From the NCBI RefSeq assembly GCF_017942085.1, contig NZ_JAGKSP010000005.1, positions 124,001 through 188,000 on the forward strand: 64,000 nucleotides of DNA, written 5' to 3'. Positions 24,346-32,690 of the stretch are shown here, in pieces (within the stretch, counting starts at the first letter, position 1; each line of letters starts with the position of its first letter). The translations under genes were made by a program, and so were the position numbers. Under the pieces are notes generated by a model that made no database searches, had not been told where the DNA came from, and saw only the letters and a list, made by a program, of their open reading frames with translations. Source of the DNA: Paenibacillus lignilyticus (lineage in GTDB: Bacteria > Bacillota > Bacilli > Paenibacillales > Paenibacillaceae).

Positions 24346-25518
24346 ATGCTAAGCGAAGGGCTGCTGTATAAGGATGATGTCATTTTGACTTGGATGAGAG
24401 ACCGATTTATTCAAGATCTTGTCTTAGGTTTCAAGCCGAAGAGTACGAATTTGAAAGAAAGCTTATCTCGGTTGAATTTGAATCCCTATTTCACGTATCC
24501 TGCTTTAGCACTGCTTGAGCCATGCTCGACTAAATTGGAGGAGCAGGAGAAAGTGCTGCTCGAGGAAATGCGGGATTATTTGCAGCAACAAATACCCAGT
24601 CAAACCGGTACTATCGTGTTTATGGATGATCAGAATCGAATTGGCTTATTATTCTCGTGGGTATCCAAGGCGGAGCTGGAAACCATCCAAACCAAGCTAA
24701 GCAGGAAGTTCAACCTGCAGATTAATATCGCCGTAGGAAACCCTTGCTGCCAGTTAAATGATATTAAGCAATCCTATAAACAAGCATCGTTCGCCCTGCA
24801 AGAAAAGTTTTATCGTGGGGTGGGCCATATCTTCTATTACAGTGAGCTTCCTGAGTATTTGGAGTGCCGTGATTATCCCGCGGACAAGGAGATAGAACTA
24901 CATGAAGCATTGAAAACTGCTGATTCCGATGCCGATATCGAGGAGGCGGTTGAAGCGTTCTATCACTCCATGCTTGAGCATGGACCGGTAGATATAAAGG
25001 CTATGTATGAATGGACGGCTCGCTTACTAATTGGAACGGAGAAGAAGCTGCTTGCAGCAGCCAATTATGACAGCGCTTACAATAAATTGGAAATTATGCC
25101 CATCGCTAAGATGCAAACCTTGCAGGAAATTAAACAATATGTCTCGCATTTTTTATCCGGTGTAAGAGAAGTGCTATCCTATGATCAGAAGGAGAGCCAC
25201 CGCAGCATTATCAAGAAAACCATTCATCACATGGAGCAGGAATACCAGGCGTTATCGCTGCAAAGCGTCGCGCAGAAGGTATATATGACACCGACCTATT
25301 TAAGTTTGCTATTTAAGCTAAACACCGGCAAAACCTTTATCGAGCATTTGACGGACATCCGGATCGAGAAGGCTAAGAAGCTGCTGGTCAGCACGCATTA
25401 TAAGAATTATGAAGTAGCTGAGCAGGTTGGTTACCAAGATCCCCGTTATTTTAGTCAAATTTTCAAGAAGAAGGTAGGCTTATCGCCGACAGAGTATCGA
25501 GAGACTGTCGCCAATTAG
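24346..25518 (+). CDS. AraC-family regulator, YesN-like but without receiver domain
   Basis: 390 residues. The C-terminal ~100 residues hold the double HTH (LSLQSVAQKVYMTPTYLSLLFKLNTGKTF and YEVAEQVGYQDPRYFSQIFKKKVGLSPTEYR). The middle (residues ~50-160) looks like the GGDEF-like linker found in YesN response regulators (ALALLEPC...NRIGLLFSW...INIAVGNPCCQLNDIKQSYKQA). The N-terminal receiver domain of YesN is absent, so no phosphorylation input is expected. AAGGGGAGA precedes ATG 24346. It follows the GntR gene by 54 bases, and the pair may control the sugar-acid genes on either side. Closed by a strong terminator. Confidence 0.85.
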   Translation: MLSEGLLYKDDVILTWMRDRFIQDLVLGFKPKSTNLKESLSRLNLNPYFTYPALALLEPCSTKLEEQEKVLLEEMRDYLQQQIPSQTGTIVFMDDQNRIGLLFSWVSKAELETIQTKLSRKFNLQINIAVGNPCCQLNDIKQSYKQASFALQEKFYRGVGHIFYYSELPEYLECRDYPADKEIELHEALKTADSDADIEEAVEAFYHSMLEHGPVDIKAMYEWTARLLIGTEKKLLAAANYDSAYNKLEIMPIAKMQTLQEIKQYVSHFLSGVREVLSYDQKESHRSIIKKTIHHMEQEYQALSLQSVAQKVYMTPTYLSLLFKLNTGKTFIEHLTDIRIEKAKKLLVSTHYKNYEVAEQVGYQDPRYFSQIFKKKVGLSPTEYRETVAN

Positions 25519-25527
25519 ACAATAAAG

Positions 25528-25573
25528 AAGGACTCCGGAGAGCGTTTCTAACGCTTACCCGGAGTCCTTTTTT
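25528..25573. terminator. Bidirectional terminator between araC-type and rraA-like genes
   Basis: AAGGACTCCGG and CCGGAGTCCTT flank a second small stem; T-run on the + side, A-run on the left for the opposite strand. Confidence 0.88.
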
Positions 25574-25584
25574 ATCGTAGAAGG

Positions 25585-26490
25585 CTACAATCGCACCTCA
25601 TGATTATTATCGCCGTTGTCTGATTTTGCAGCGTTCTCCAGCTCTGCTTCCCAAGTCAGATGGCGGTATTCGGCTGCTGCCGGATCATTATCAAACCAGC
25701 CGACAAAGTCACTCCAGAGCGATGTATTCCAAGCCGCGTCGATTTGAGCGGTGGAGTAGACGCCTTCCTTGAGACGGACGAAGCCGAAGATATCGCGAAC
25801 CTGAGATTTCTCCGCCTGTACAACCGTAAGCTCGGCAAGGTGCGGAGGAATGAAGATTACACCTGCAGGCGTGCCCAGGACGATATCGCCGGGGAGACAT
25901 ATCGCCTTTCCGATGCGGGTAGGCACATTCATCCCAACCATCGTGACATCGGCGATGGCGGTCGGGTCACTCCCCCGATAATAAACATTGATATTGTCGA
26001 TTTCGACTATTTGCTGATTATCGCGAATGCCGCCCCAGATTACCGCACCTCCACGTTTCGTGCGGGTAGATATGGCTGTACTCAGATTACCGCCAACGTA
26101 CGTACCGAGATGAACTTTGTCGAACATGTCGACAACGACTACATCGTCCTCCACAAGGGAATCGATGACCCACTGGTTGAAGAAGCCCTTGCGGCCTTCC
26201 TGTTCATGACCGTATTTTAAGAGCGTTTCATGCAGATCGGGGCGCTTAGGAACCATGACGGCGGTCACTGCACGGCCAACCATGATTTTGTCAGGATGAA
26301 CGATTTTGAAGTCACCTTCAAATTGAAAGGTATATCCATGATTCCACAGAGGACCCCAAGCTTCCTCCAACGTAATTTTACGCATGCGCCGCAATACATC
26401 CTCAGAAACTTTAGGACGACCGTTCGGGAATCGTTCCCCCTCCCATTGCGGGGTGAGCTGTACAATATCTTCCGGATTATCGAATCTCAC
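25585..26490 (-). CDS. RraA-like / HMG aldolase family protein
   Basis: RraA fold of about 300 residues. The family core is YVGGNLSTAISTRTKRGGAVIWGGIRDNQQI, with GGN at 133-135 and the catalytic R156-D157 pair, followed by DVTMVGMNVPTRIGKAICLPGDIVLGTPAGVIFIPP. In this family such residues bind Mg2+ and cleave or decarboxylate 2-keto acids (4-hydroxy-4-methyl-2-oxoglutarate aldolase type). I prefer GTG 26490 since AAAGAGGTG lies six bases upstream; ATG 26508 is inside that RBS and has none of its own. Divergent from the sugar importer, it could be the aldolase that splits a keto-deoxy sugar acid made by the dehydratases nearby. RNase E inhibition is not expected. Confidence 0.83.
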   Translation of the reverse strand: MRFDNPEDIVQLTPQWEGERFPNGRPKVSEDVLRRMRKITLEEAWGPLWNHGYTFQFEGDFKIVHPDKIMVGRAVTAVMVPKRPDLHETLLKYGHEQEGRKGFFNQWVIDSLVEDDVVVVDMFDKVHLGTYVGGNLSTAISTRTKRGGAVIWGGIRDNQQIVEIDNINVYYRGSDPTAIADVTMVGMNVPTRIGKAICLPGDIVLGTPAGVIFIPPHLAELTVVQAEKSQVRDIFGFVRLKEGVYSTAQIDAAWNTSLWSDFVGWFDNDPAAAEYRHLTWEAELENAAKSDNGDNNHEVRL

Positions 26491-26755
26491 TGTGAGCACC
26501 TCTTTCATTAGGTTAAGTGCATGAATAACGATCTTAAGTCTATTGTTAGGGACAACTCGGCGATTGTCGATGCGAGTTTTTTAAGGCTTTTCCTCCGGAA
26601 CCCATAATAATTTCACCTATCCCGCAATCGTTTTAAATAAATCCAACCATTTCGTAAAATTGTCACCTTCTCTCATGTAACCGTTTTCTATTAGAGTAAA
26701 GACGAGCTCTAGCTTACAAAAAGATTACAGCCTTTCATGAGGAGGAGATCCAGGG
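26491..26755. promoter_or_regulatory. Divergent control region with a good cre site
   Basis: Between the RraA-like gene and the ABC importer. TGTAACCGTTTTCT at 26676-26689 matches the CcpA consensus TGWAANCGNTNWCA at 13 of 14 positions. No clean -35/-10 pair stands out; TAGAGT at 26692 is a possible -10. Confidence 0.5.
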
Positions 26756-27715
26756 GTGACAACTGAAACGTTAGCCCAAGCACCACGCACGGAGTCGACA
26801 GCAGCTTCCTTACGCAAGCGCAAAGCCAAGGAAGAAACCAATGTTGCCGGGTATTTGTTTATTGCCCCGTGGTTGATTGGATTTTTGTTGCTTACGTTAT
26901 GGCCGATCGCGCAATCCTTCTACTTATCGTTCACGGAGTATTCCTTATTGGAAGCCCCGGTTTGGACCGGAACAGACAATTACGCCAACATTTTCAACCA
27001 TGACGATACCTTCACCAAATCGTTAAGCGTAACGTTTATGTTCGTTCTGATCTCGGTCCCGCTAAAGCTGTTTTTCTCGCTGCTGGTTGCGATGGCGCTG
27101 AGTAAGAACGTTCGAGGAATGAATCTCTACCGAACGGCGATTTATTTTCCTTCCTTGATTGGCGGAAGCATTGCGGTAGCTGCGCTTTGGCGCAATATGT
27201 TCGGCTTGGAGGGCTACGTCAATCAAGTGCTGTCCTGGTTCGGTATTCAAGGCTTAGGCTGGATTACGAATCCCGACACCTCGCTTGGAACATTGATTCT
27301 GCTTAACACGTGGCAATTCGGTTCAACGATGGTCATTTTTTTGGCAGGACTCAAGCAAATTCCCCAGGAGCTCTACGAGTCCGCATCGGTAGACGGCGCA
27401 GGTCGATTCCGCAAATTTGTCAGCATTACCTTGCCGATGCTCTCACCGGTCATGTTCTTTAACCTCGTGCTTGGAGTCATCGGATCCTTTCAAACCTTTA
27501 CCTCGGCGTTCATCATCACCAAAGGCGGTCCGATCAATTCGACTTATATGTACGCGCTATTCCTGTACGAGAAGGCTTTTAAACATTACCAAATGGGCTA
27601 TGCTTCCGCACTGGCATGGATTCTGCTGGTCATCGTCGCGGTATTGACCGCACTCAATTTCTTTGCTTCACGTTATTGGGTATTTTACGAGTCGGACGGA
27701 GGGAAGGCCAAATGA
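26756..27715 (+). CDS. Carbohydrate ABC transporter permease (MalF/UgpA type)
   Basis: 319 residues with six membrane segments (AGYLFIAPWLIGFLLLTLWP first) and the EAA cytoplasmic loop YESASVDGAGRFRKFVSITLP that docks the ATPase. Characteristic TYMYALFLYEKAFKHYQMGYASALAWIL at the C-terminal end. Start GTG 26756 with GGAGGAG upstream. First gene of an importer operon; a CcpA-like site lies 67 bases before it. No ATPase gene is present in the operon, so a shared MsmX-type ATPase is expected to energise it. Confidence 0.92.
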   Translation: MTTETLAQAPRTESTAASLRKRKAKEETNVAGYLFIAPWLIGFLLLTLWPIAQSFYLSFTEYSLLEAPVWTGTDNYANIFNHDDTFTKSLSVTFMFVLISVPLKLFFSLLVAMALSKNVRGMNLYRTAIYFPSLIGGSIAVAALWRNMFGLEGYVNQVLSWFGIQGLGWITNPDTSLGTLILLNTWQFGSTMVIFLAGLKQIPQELYESASVDGAGRFRKFVSITLPMLSPVMFFNLVLGVIGSFQTFTSAFIITKGGPINSTYMYALFLYEKAFKHYQMGYASALAWILLVIVAVLTALNFFASRYWVFYESDGGKAK

Positions 27716-28542
27716 CTACGATTCGGTTCAAGCTCTCCAATCATCTGTTTCTCTCCGTATTCTCGCTGTTGATGCTTTATCCGGTTATCTGGTGGATCGG
27801 CGCTTCCTTGAAGAAAGCGGAAGAGCTGCGATTGCCCACGATTTGGCCTCCCATTCCCATGTGGGAAAATTACAGCAAGGGCTGGCATTTCTCTGCCGAC
27901 TACAGCTTCGCCCACTTCTTCGGCAACACGCTGCTCATGGAGCTTGGCAACGTAACGGGTGGCGTGCTTACCGCAGCACTGGTAGCCTATGGCTTCGGAA
28001 GACTCCAATTCAAGCTTCGCGGCTTCTGGTTCTCGATTCTGCTGCTTACCATGATGCTGCCCGGCCAGGTTACCGTGGTGCCGCAATATATTCTCTTCAA
28101 TAAACTGGGCTGGGTGGACAGCTATATTCCGCTTGTACTGCCGCACTTCTTCGGAGGCGGAGCCTTCTTCATCTTCCTGCTTGTTCAATTTATTCGCGGC
28201 ATCCCGCGCGATTTGGACGAAGCGGCCAAGATAGACGGCAGCTCGGTGTACGGCATCTTCTTCCGCATTATTCTGCCGCTAATCAAGCCCGCACTCGTGA
28301 CAGTCGCGATCTTCACCTTCATCTGGAGCTGGGATGATTTCTTTGCGCAGGTACTGTATATCAGCTCCATCGACAAGTTTACAGTCGGTCTGGCGCTTCG
28401 GATGTTTATCGACCAATTTGACATCCAGTGGGGACAATTGCTGGCCATGTCCTTCCTGTCTATCATGCCATCTGTGATCATCTTTCTGTTTGCCCAGAAG
28501 TACTTTGTGGAAGGCATTTCCACGACCGGTTTGAAGGGGTAG
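27712..28542 (+). CDS. Carbohydrate ABC transporter permease (MalG/UgpE type)
   Basis: 276 residues, six spans, EAA loop LDEAAKIDGSSVYGIFFRIILPLIKPAL and the usual C-terminal FVEGISTTGLKG. ATG 27712 overlaps the first permease stop by four bases (ATGA), so translation is coupled; the open frame continues further 5' but only as a shadow. Forms the membrane channel with the upstream permease. Confidence 0.93.
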   Translation: MTTIRFKLSNHLFLSVFSLLMLYPVIWWIGASLKKAEELRLPTIWPPIPMWENYSKGWHFSADYSFAHFFGNTLLMELGNVTGGVLTAALVAYGFGRLQFKLRGFWFSILLLTMMLPGQVTVVPQYILFNKLGWVDSYIPLVLPHFFGGGAFFIFLLVQFIRGIPRDLDEAAKIDGSSVYGIFFRIILPLIKPALVTVAIFTFIWSWDDFFAQVLYISSIDKFTVGLALRMFIDQFDIQWGQLLAMSFLSIMPSVIIFLFAQKYFVEGISTTGLKG

Positions 28543-28578
28543 TCCATCACTAGGAAACCATGAGAGGAGATTGGAATT

Positions 28579-29925
28579 ATGGGAAAAAGATCAGCTAGTT
28601 TACTGTTATTGAGTTTGGCTCTGACACTTACGGTAGCAGCATGCAGCAGCGGGGGCGGCAACGGCAACTCGAACGGCGACAACGCGGCTGGGACCGAGAC
28701 AGGAACAAATAATGAATCTACGAAGGATAACAACGAGGCGACCCAGTTGAGCATTATGTGGTGGGGGCCGGATGCGCGTCATGAAGCAACGAAGAACGCG
28801 CTGGCGATTTATACCAAGCAGCATGCCGGCGTGACGTTTAAGCCGGAATTCATGGCGTGGGATGCCTACTGGCAGAAGCTTCCTACGCTTGCAGCTTCCA
28901 AATCGATTACGGATGTTCTGCAAATGGATGCCGCGTTCCTGCAAGAGTATGTAGCAAGAGGACAGCTGGAGGATTTGTCCGATATCGATTTAAGCGGCAT
29001 CGTGGATCCGAAGGTCGTTGATAATTTGAAAATCGATGGGAAATTGTACGGAATCCCTCTTAGTCAGAATGCAGCGGGAATTGCATTCAACAAAGAGGAG
29101 CTCACGAAATACGGGATCGCTCTGCCGAAGCAGAACTGGACGTACGATGAGTTTTTCCAATGGGCCAGGGATGCCCGGGCGAAGCTGCCGGAGGGCAAAT
29201 ATCCGATCGGGGATTCGGGAACGTGGGATTCATTTAATTTCTATCAAACCTCCATGGGCAAAGATCCGGTCATGGCCGATGAGGGGAAGAAGTTTACGCT
29301 CGATAAAGACTTGTTTATGACTTACTACAAGACGTACGAAGAATTCCGTAAAACCAAAATCGTACCGCCGGCGGAACAAGCAGCCGCTTTCCTGGAAAAT
29401 GATCCGCAGGCTGATCCGATGGCATCCGGCGTGCTCATGACGCGCGGCGCGACGACCGGTTCTGTAAGCGCGCTGGAGCAGCTGATGCCGGGTAAAGTAG
29501 GCGTCGTCAACATGCCGATCGGTCCTTCGGGAGGCGGCTGGGCACAATCTACGATCTTCCTGAGCGTCAGTGCGAATTCCAAGCATAAGGATGAAGCCAA
29601 GAAATTCGTACAATGGTTCATTTCGGACAAAGAGGCCGGCAATGCACTGGGACTGACACGCGGGATTCCAATTAACCCGGAGATTTACAAGGTCCTTGAG
29701 CCGACACTGGAGCAGAAGGACAAGCTGGGCAAAGAAATCTATGACCTTTCGGTTGAGAAAGCATTGCCGTTCTATTCGGCTGCCGCAGGCTTCTCGGAGT
29801 GGGTAGATACGTATAAGAAGGAAATGGAGGCCGTCTCGTACGGTCAGCAATCCATTGAAGATGCTTATGACAAGATCAACAAAATGGGTATGGATCTAGC
29901 GGCCAAAGCCGCTTCGAAATCATAA
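28579..29925 (+). CDS. Sugar-binding lipoprotein of the ABC importer
   Basis: 448 residues starting MGKRSASLLLLSLALTLTVAAC, a lipoprotein signal with lipobox VAAC and the lipid-carrying Cys22, followed by a Gly/Asn/Ser/Thr-rich linker. The mature part is a family 1 extracellular solute-binding protein (LSIMWWGPDARHEATKNALAIY, DVLQMDAAFLQEYVARGQLEDLS, GIPLSQNAAGIAFNKEELTKYG). The ordering permease-permease-binding protein-dehydratase suggests uptake of a uronic or aldonic acid or oligosaccharide thereof. AGAGGAGA precedes ATG 28579. Confidence 0.92.
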   Translation: MGKRSASLLLLSLALTLTVAACSSGGGNGNSNGDNAAGTETGTNNESTKDNNEATQLSIMWWGPDARHEATKNALAIYTKQHAGVTFKPEFMAWDAYWQKLPTLAASKSITDVLQMDAAFLQEYVARGQLEDLSDIDLSGIVDPKVVDNLKIDGKLYGIPLSQNAAGIAFNKEELTKYGIALPKQNWTYDEFFQWARDARAKLPEGKYPIGDSGTWDSFNFYQTSMGKDPVMADEGKKFTLDKDLFMTYYKTYEEFRKTKIVPPAEQAAAFLENDPQADPMASGVLMTRGATTGSVSALEQLMPGKVGVVNMPIGPSGGGWAQSTIFLSVSANSKHKDEAKKFVQWFISDKEAGNALGLTRGIPINPEIYKVLEPTLEQKDKLGKEIYDLSVEKALPFYSAAAGFSEWVDTYKKEMEAVSYGQQSIEDAYDKINKMGMDLAAKAASKS

Positions 29926-29963
29926 TCTCGGACCTGGATTCCGAAATAGAGGAGAATACGCCT

Positions 29964-30926
29964 ATGAAACTAGCTGAATTTTTCTCATCGCAGCCCTCGC
30001 AGCTGTGGGAGCTCGCGAAGCAAATGAACGTGAACTATGCGGTTGGAGGCCTTCCTTGGGAAGAGAAAACCGATAAGGCTTGGGACCTCATGCCGCTTAT
30101 TCGGATGAAGCAGCGGTATGCCGATCACGGTCTATCTCTGCAAGTCATTGAATCCATGCCTCCGAGCAATCATATCAAGCTCGGTACGCAGGGACGCGAC
30201 GAAGAAATCGAGACTTTCCAGAAATTCATTCTCAACATGGGTGCAGCCGGCATTCCGGTACTTTGCTACAATTTCATGGCGCAGTTTAACTGGTTCCGCA
30301 CCTCTACTACGACCAAGGCACGAGGAGGGGCGCTCGTTTCGAGCTATGACCATAGCCTGATGAAGGACGCTCCGCTTACGGATGCGGGAATAGTGACGGA
30401 AGAGCAGCTTTGGGAGAATCTCCACTACTTCATGGAACGCATTGTTCCTGTTGCGGAGGAGGCCAAAGTAAAACTGGCGCTTCATCCGGATGATCCGCCG
30501 ATAACTCCGATTCGCGGCGTCTCTCGCATTCTTCGCAGTGCGGCAGCGCTGCAGCGTGCGATCGATCTGGTTCCGAGCGCATACAATGGCATCACGCTGT
30601 GCCAAGGGACGTTGGCCACGGCAGGGGAGGATATTCCGAGCGTGATCCGCCAATTTGCCGAGCAAAATAAGCTATTCTTCGTCCATTTCCGCGATGTGAA
30701 CGGTACACCGGAGAAATTTGAAGAAACGTTTCATGATAATGGCAAGACCAACATGCTCGAAGCCATGAAGACCTATTACGAGGTTGGTTTTACCGGACCT
30801 GCAAGACCTGACCATGTACCGACCATGGCCGGTGAAACGAATGAGAATCCGGGCTATGAGCTGCTCGGCAGACTTTATGGGATCGGTTATATTAATGGGT
30901 TAATGGAAGCGGCTTCGGCAGGGTAA
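29964..30926 (+). CDS. Mannonate dehydratase (UxuA) family protein
   Basis: 320-residue TIM barrel. UxuA hallmarks: MQMN-like start KQMNVNYAVGG, central KLALHPDDPPITPIRG, then GITLCQGTLA, FFVHFRDVNGTPEKFEETFHDNGKT (metal-ligand Cys, His, Asp, His) and PDHVPTMAGE near the end. The family dehydrates D-mannonate to 2-keto-3-deoxygluconate. At 320 residues it is shorter than E. coli-type UxuA (~390), as in many Bacillota homologues of unproven substrate, so mannonate itself is not certain. AGAGGAGA precedes ATG 29964; last gene of the importer operon. Confidence 0.85.
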   Translation: MKLAEFFSSQPSQLWELAKQMNVNYAVGGLPWEEKTDKAWDLMPLIRMKQRYADHGLSLQVIESMPPSNHIKLGTQGRDEEIETFQKFILNMGAAGIPVLCYNFMAQFNWFRTSTTTKARGGALVSSYDHSLMKDAPLTDAGIVTEEQLWENLHYFMERIVPVAEEAKVKLALHPDDPPITPIRGVSRILRSAAALQRAIDLVPSAYNGITLCQGTLATAGEDIPSVIRQFAEQNKLFFVHFRDVNGTPEKFEETFHDNGKTNMLEAMKTYYEVGFTGPARPDHVPTMAGETNENPGYELLGRLYGIGYINGLMEAASAG

Positions 30927-30930
30927 CACA

Positions 30931-30976
30931 AAAATACAGTCCGCCGGTCATGTACATGATCGGCGGACTGTATTTT
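30931..30976. terminator. Strong bidirectional terminator
   Basis: AAAATACAGTCCGCCG and CGGCGGACTGTATTTT form a long stem between the convergent uxuA-like and enolase-superfamily genes. Confidence 0.92.
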
Positions 30977-30984
30977 CATTCGGA

Positions 30985-32376
30985 TTAGCTCCACAGCCGG
31001 TCATTGGAATAGTATTTATTCCACTGATCCGTCGATTCCCACAGTCCTGGAATCTCAGGATGCAGATGCTGTTTAAGCACCTCATCATTCAAATCATCTA
31101 TTCCTAGCCCCGGTGCATCGGTGAGCGTTATAAACCCATTTTGCACCAGCTTCTTCGGAAGCTTGCTGCCGATTACGATATCATCCCACCAATCCACTTC
31201 GCAGGAGTGATATTCAAGTGCGAGGAAGTTCTCGGTTGCTGCGGCAACATGAGCGGCTGCCAAGCAGGCAATTGGACTTTCCGCCATATGAATCGCCATA
31301 GCAACGCCGTAATCCTGCGCCATATCGCCAATCTTCTTGGTTTCCAGAATGCCGCCTGTTGTGAGGACGTCAGGATGGATGACCGAGACGCCGCCTGCTT
31401 CGAGAAGAGGCTTGAAATTTTCCTTCAAATAAATATCTTCGCCGGTACAGATTGGCGTTGTCACCGCGCGTGCCAATCTCGCATACTGCTCCGTATACTG
31501 CCAAGGAATCATATCTTCCATCCAGGCCAGATTGAATTTCTCCACACGGTTGCCTAGTTTAATGCAATCCTCGAGACCGATATGACCGAAATGATCAATC
31601 GCGAGCGGGACTTCGCAGCCGATTACCGCTCGTACGTCAGCCACGTACTGCTCCAGCACATCCAGGCCTTTGTCCGTTACATGAATGCCGGTGAAAGGAT
31701 GCGCGATATTATGTATATCATAGTGACGATTTCGAATGTCGCAAACTTCTTCCGCTGTCAGACCGGCAGCTTGGAGCTTGTAACGTCTTCTGGACTTGTC
31801 TATCATTTCATCAATAAAACCGAGAGGAGCACTCAGCGTACCGGGTTGATCCATGAGCTGCCCGATGCCCAGGTCCATCTTAAGGAAGGTAAAGCCCTCA
31901 TCCATCCGTTTCTTTAGTGCATGTCCCATCGCGGTTCCCGTATTTTTGCCACTGACGTCCGTATCGCAATACATCCGAATCTTATCTCGAAACTTACCGC
32001 CAAGCATTTGATAGATCGGCACGCCATACGCTTTGCCTGCCAGATCCCAAAGCGCGATTTCAAGTCCGCTAACGCCGCCGCCTTGACGGGAATGACCACC
32101 GAACTGCTTGATCCGGCGGAACAGCTTGTCGATATTGCATGGATTTTCGCCCAGCAGTCTGCCCTTGGCCATCTGAGCGTAGACCTTGTCAGCTCCGTCG
32201 CGCACTTCTCCGAAACCAACCAGACCTTGATTGGTATACACTTTTATCAAGCTGCTATGGAACGGCCCGCCAACAATGTCGGTAAAACGGATATCCGTGA
32301 TGCGAAGCTCAGTCGGATTTGAATATGCAGATACATGAGCAAGCGTTTCATCATAGGTGTTTGGCTTATTCGTCAA
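30985..32376 (-). CDS. Mandelate racemase / muconate lactonizing family dehydratase
   Basis: Enolase-superfamily protein. After the capping domain (ITDIRFTDIVGG...GLVGFGEVRDG) the barrel gives the catalytic K166-x-D168 (FLKMDLG), metal ligands in PLAIDHFG, WMEDMIPW and CTGEDIY, then VIHPDVLTTGG and the His of MAIHMAESPIA. Such enzymes dehydrate or racemise sugar acids. I prefer TTG 32376, as GGGGTG lies six bases upstream; ATG 32412 is in frame but has no RBS. Alone on the minus strand, convergent to the UxuA-like gene; likely part of the same pathway, making a 2-keto-3-deoxy acid for the RraA-like aldolase. Confidence 0.87.
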   Translation of the reverse strand: MTNKPNTYDETLAHVSAYSNPTELRITDIRFTDIVGGPFHSSLIKVYTNQGLVGFGEVRDGADKVYAQMAKGRLLGENPCNIDKLFRRIKQFGGHSRQGGGVSGLEIALWDLAGKAYGVPIYQMLGGKFRDKIRMYCDTDVSGKNTGTAMGHALKKRMDEGFTFLKMDLGIGQLMDQPGTLSAPLGFIDEMIDKSRRRYKLQAAGLTAEEVCDIRNRHYDIHNIAHPFTGIHVTDKGLDVLEQYVADVRAVIGCEVPLAIDHFGHIGLEDCIKLGNRVEKFNLAWMEDMIPWQYTEQYARLARAVTTPICTGEDIYLKENFKPLLEAGGVSVIHPDVLTTGGILETKKIGDMAQDYGVAMAIHMAESPIACLAAAHVAAATENFLALEYHSCEVDWWDDIVIGSKLPKKLVQNGFITLTDAPGLGIDDLNDEVLKQHLHPEIPGLWESTDQWNKYYSNDRLWS

Positions 32377-32690
32377 CTCATTCACCCCAATTAAATAGGA
32401 ATAGTAATGCAACTTAATCTTAGTGAATGACAGGGGTCGGTCGCGATACTGTAAAATTATGATTTCGTTTGATTTCTTTGGAGAAAACCAAGCTATTTCT
32501 ACGTTGCAGGTTACACATTACATATGGCGTTTCCCATATCCTCATTCAGCGGGGAGCATAGTTTAGTATGAAGGCATTAATTGTTAGCCTATATGAATAT
32601 AAATAAATGATAATAGGAAAAGAGTTTAATGGTGCACACTTTAATAGCTTCGAAAATCGAGAAAGCAACCAGCAATTAGGAGGCTTAGGC
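32377..32690. other. Divergent intergenic region
   Basis: About 310 bases between the minus-strand dehydratase and PhyH copy 3. AT-rich; must hold both promoters, but no clear -35/-10 pair or palindrome was picked out. Confidence 0.4.

Noticed and set aside
25585..26490. RraA as an RNase E regulator
   Set aside because: Bacillota lack the RNase E system in this form, the protein is about twice the length of E. coli RraA, and the context is sugar-acid catabolism.
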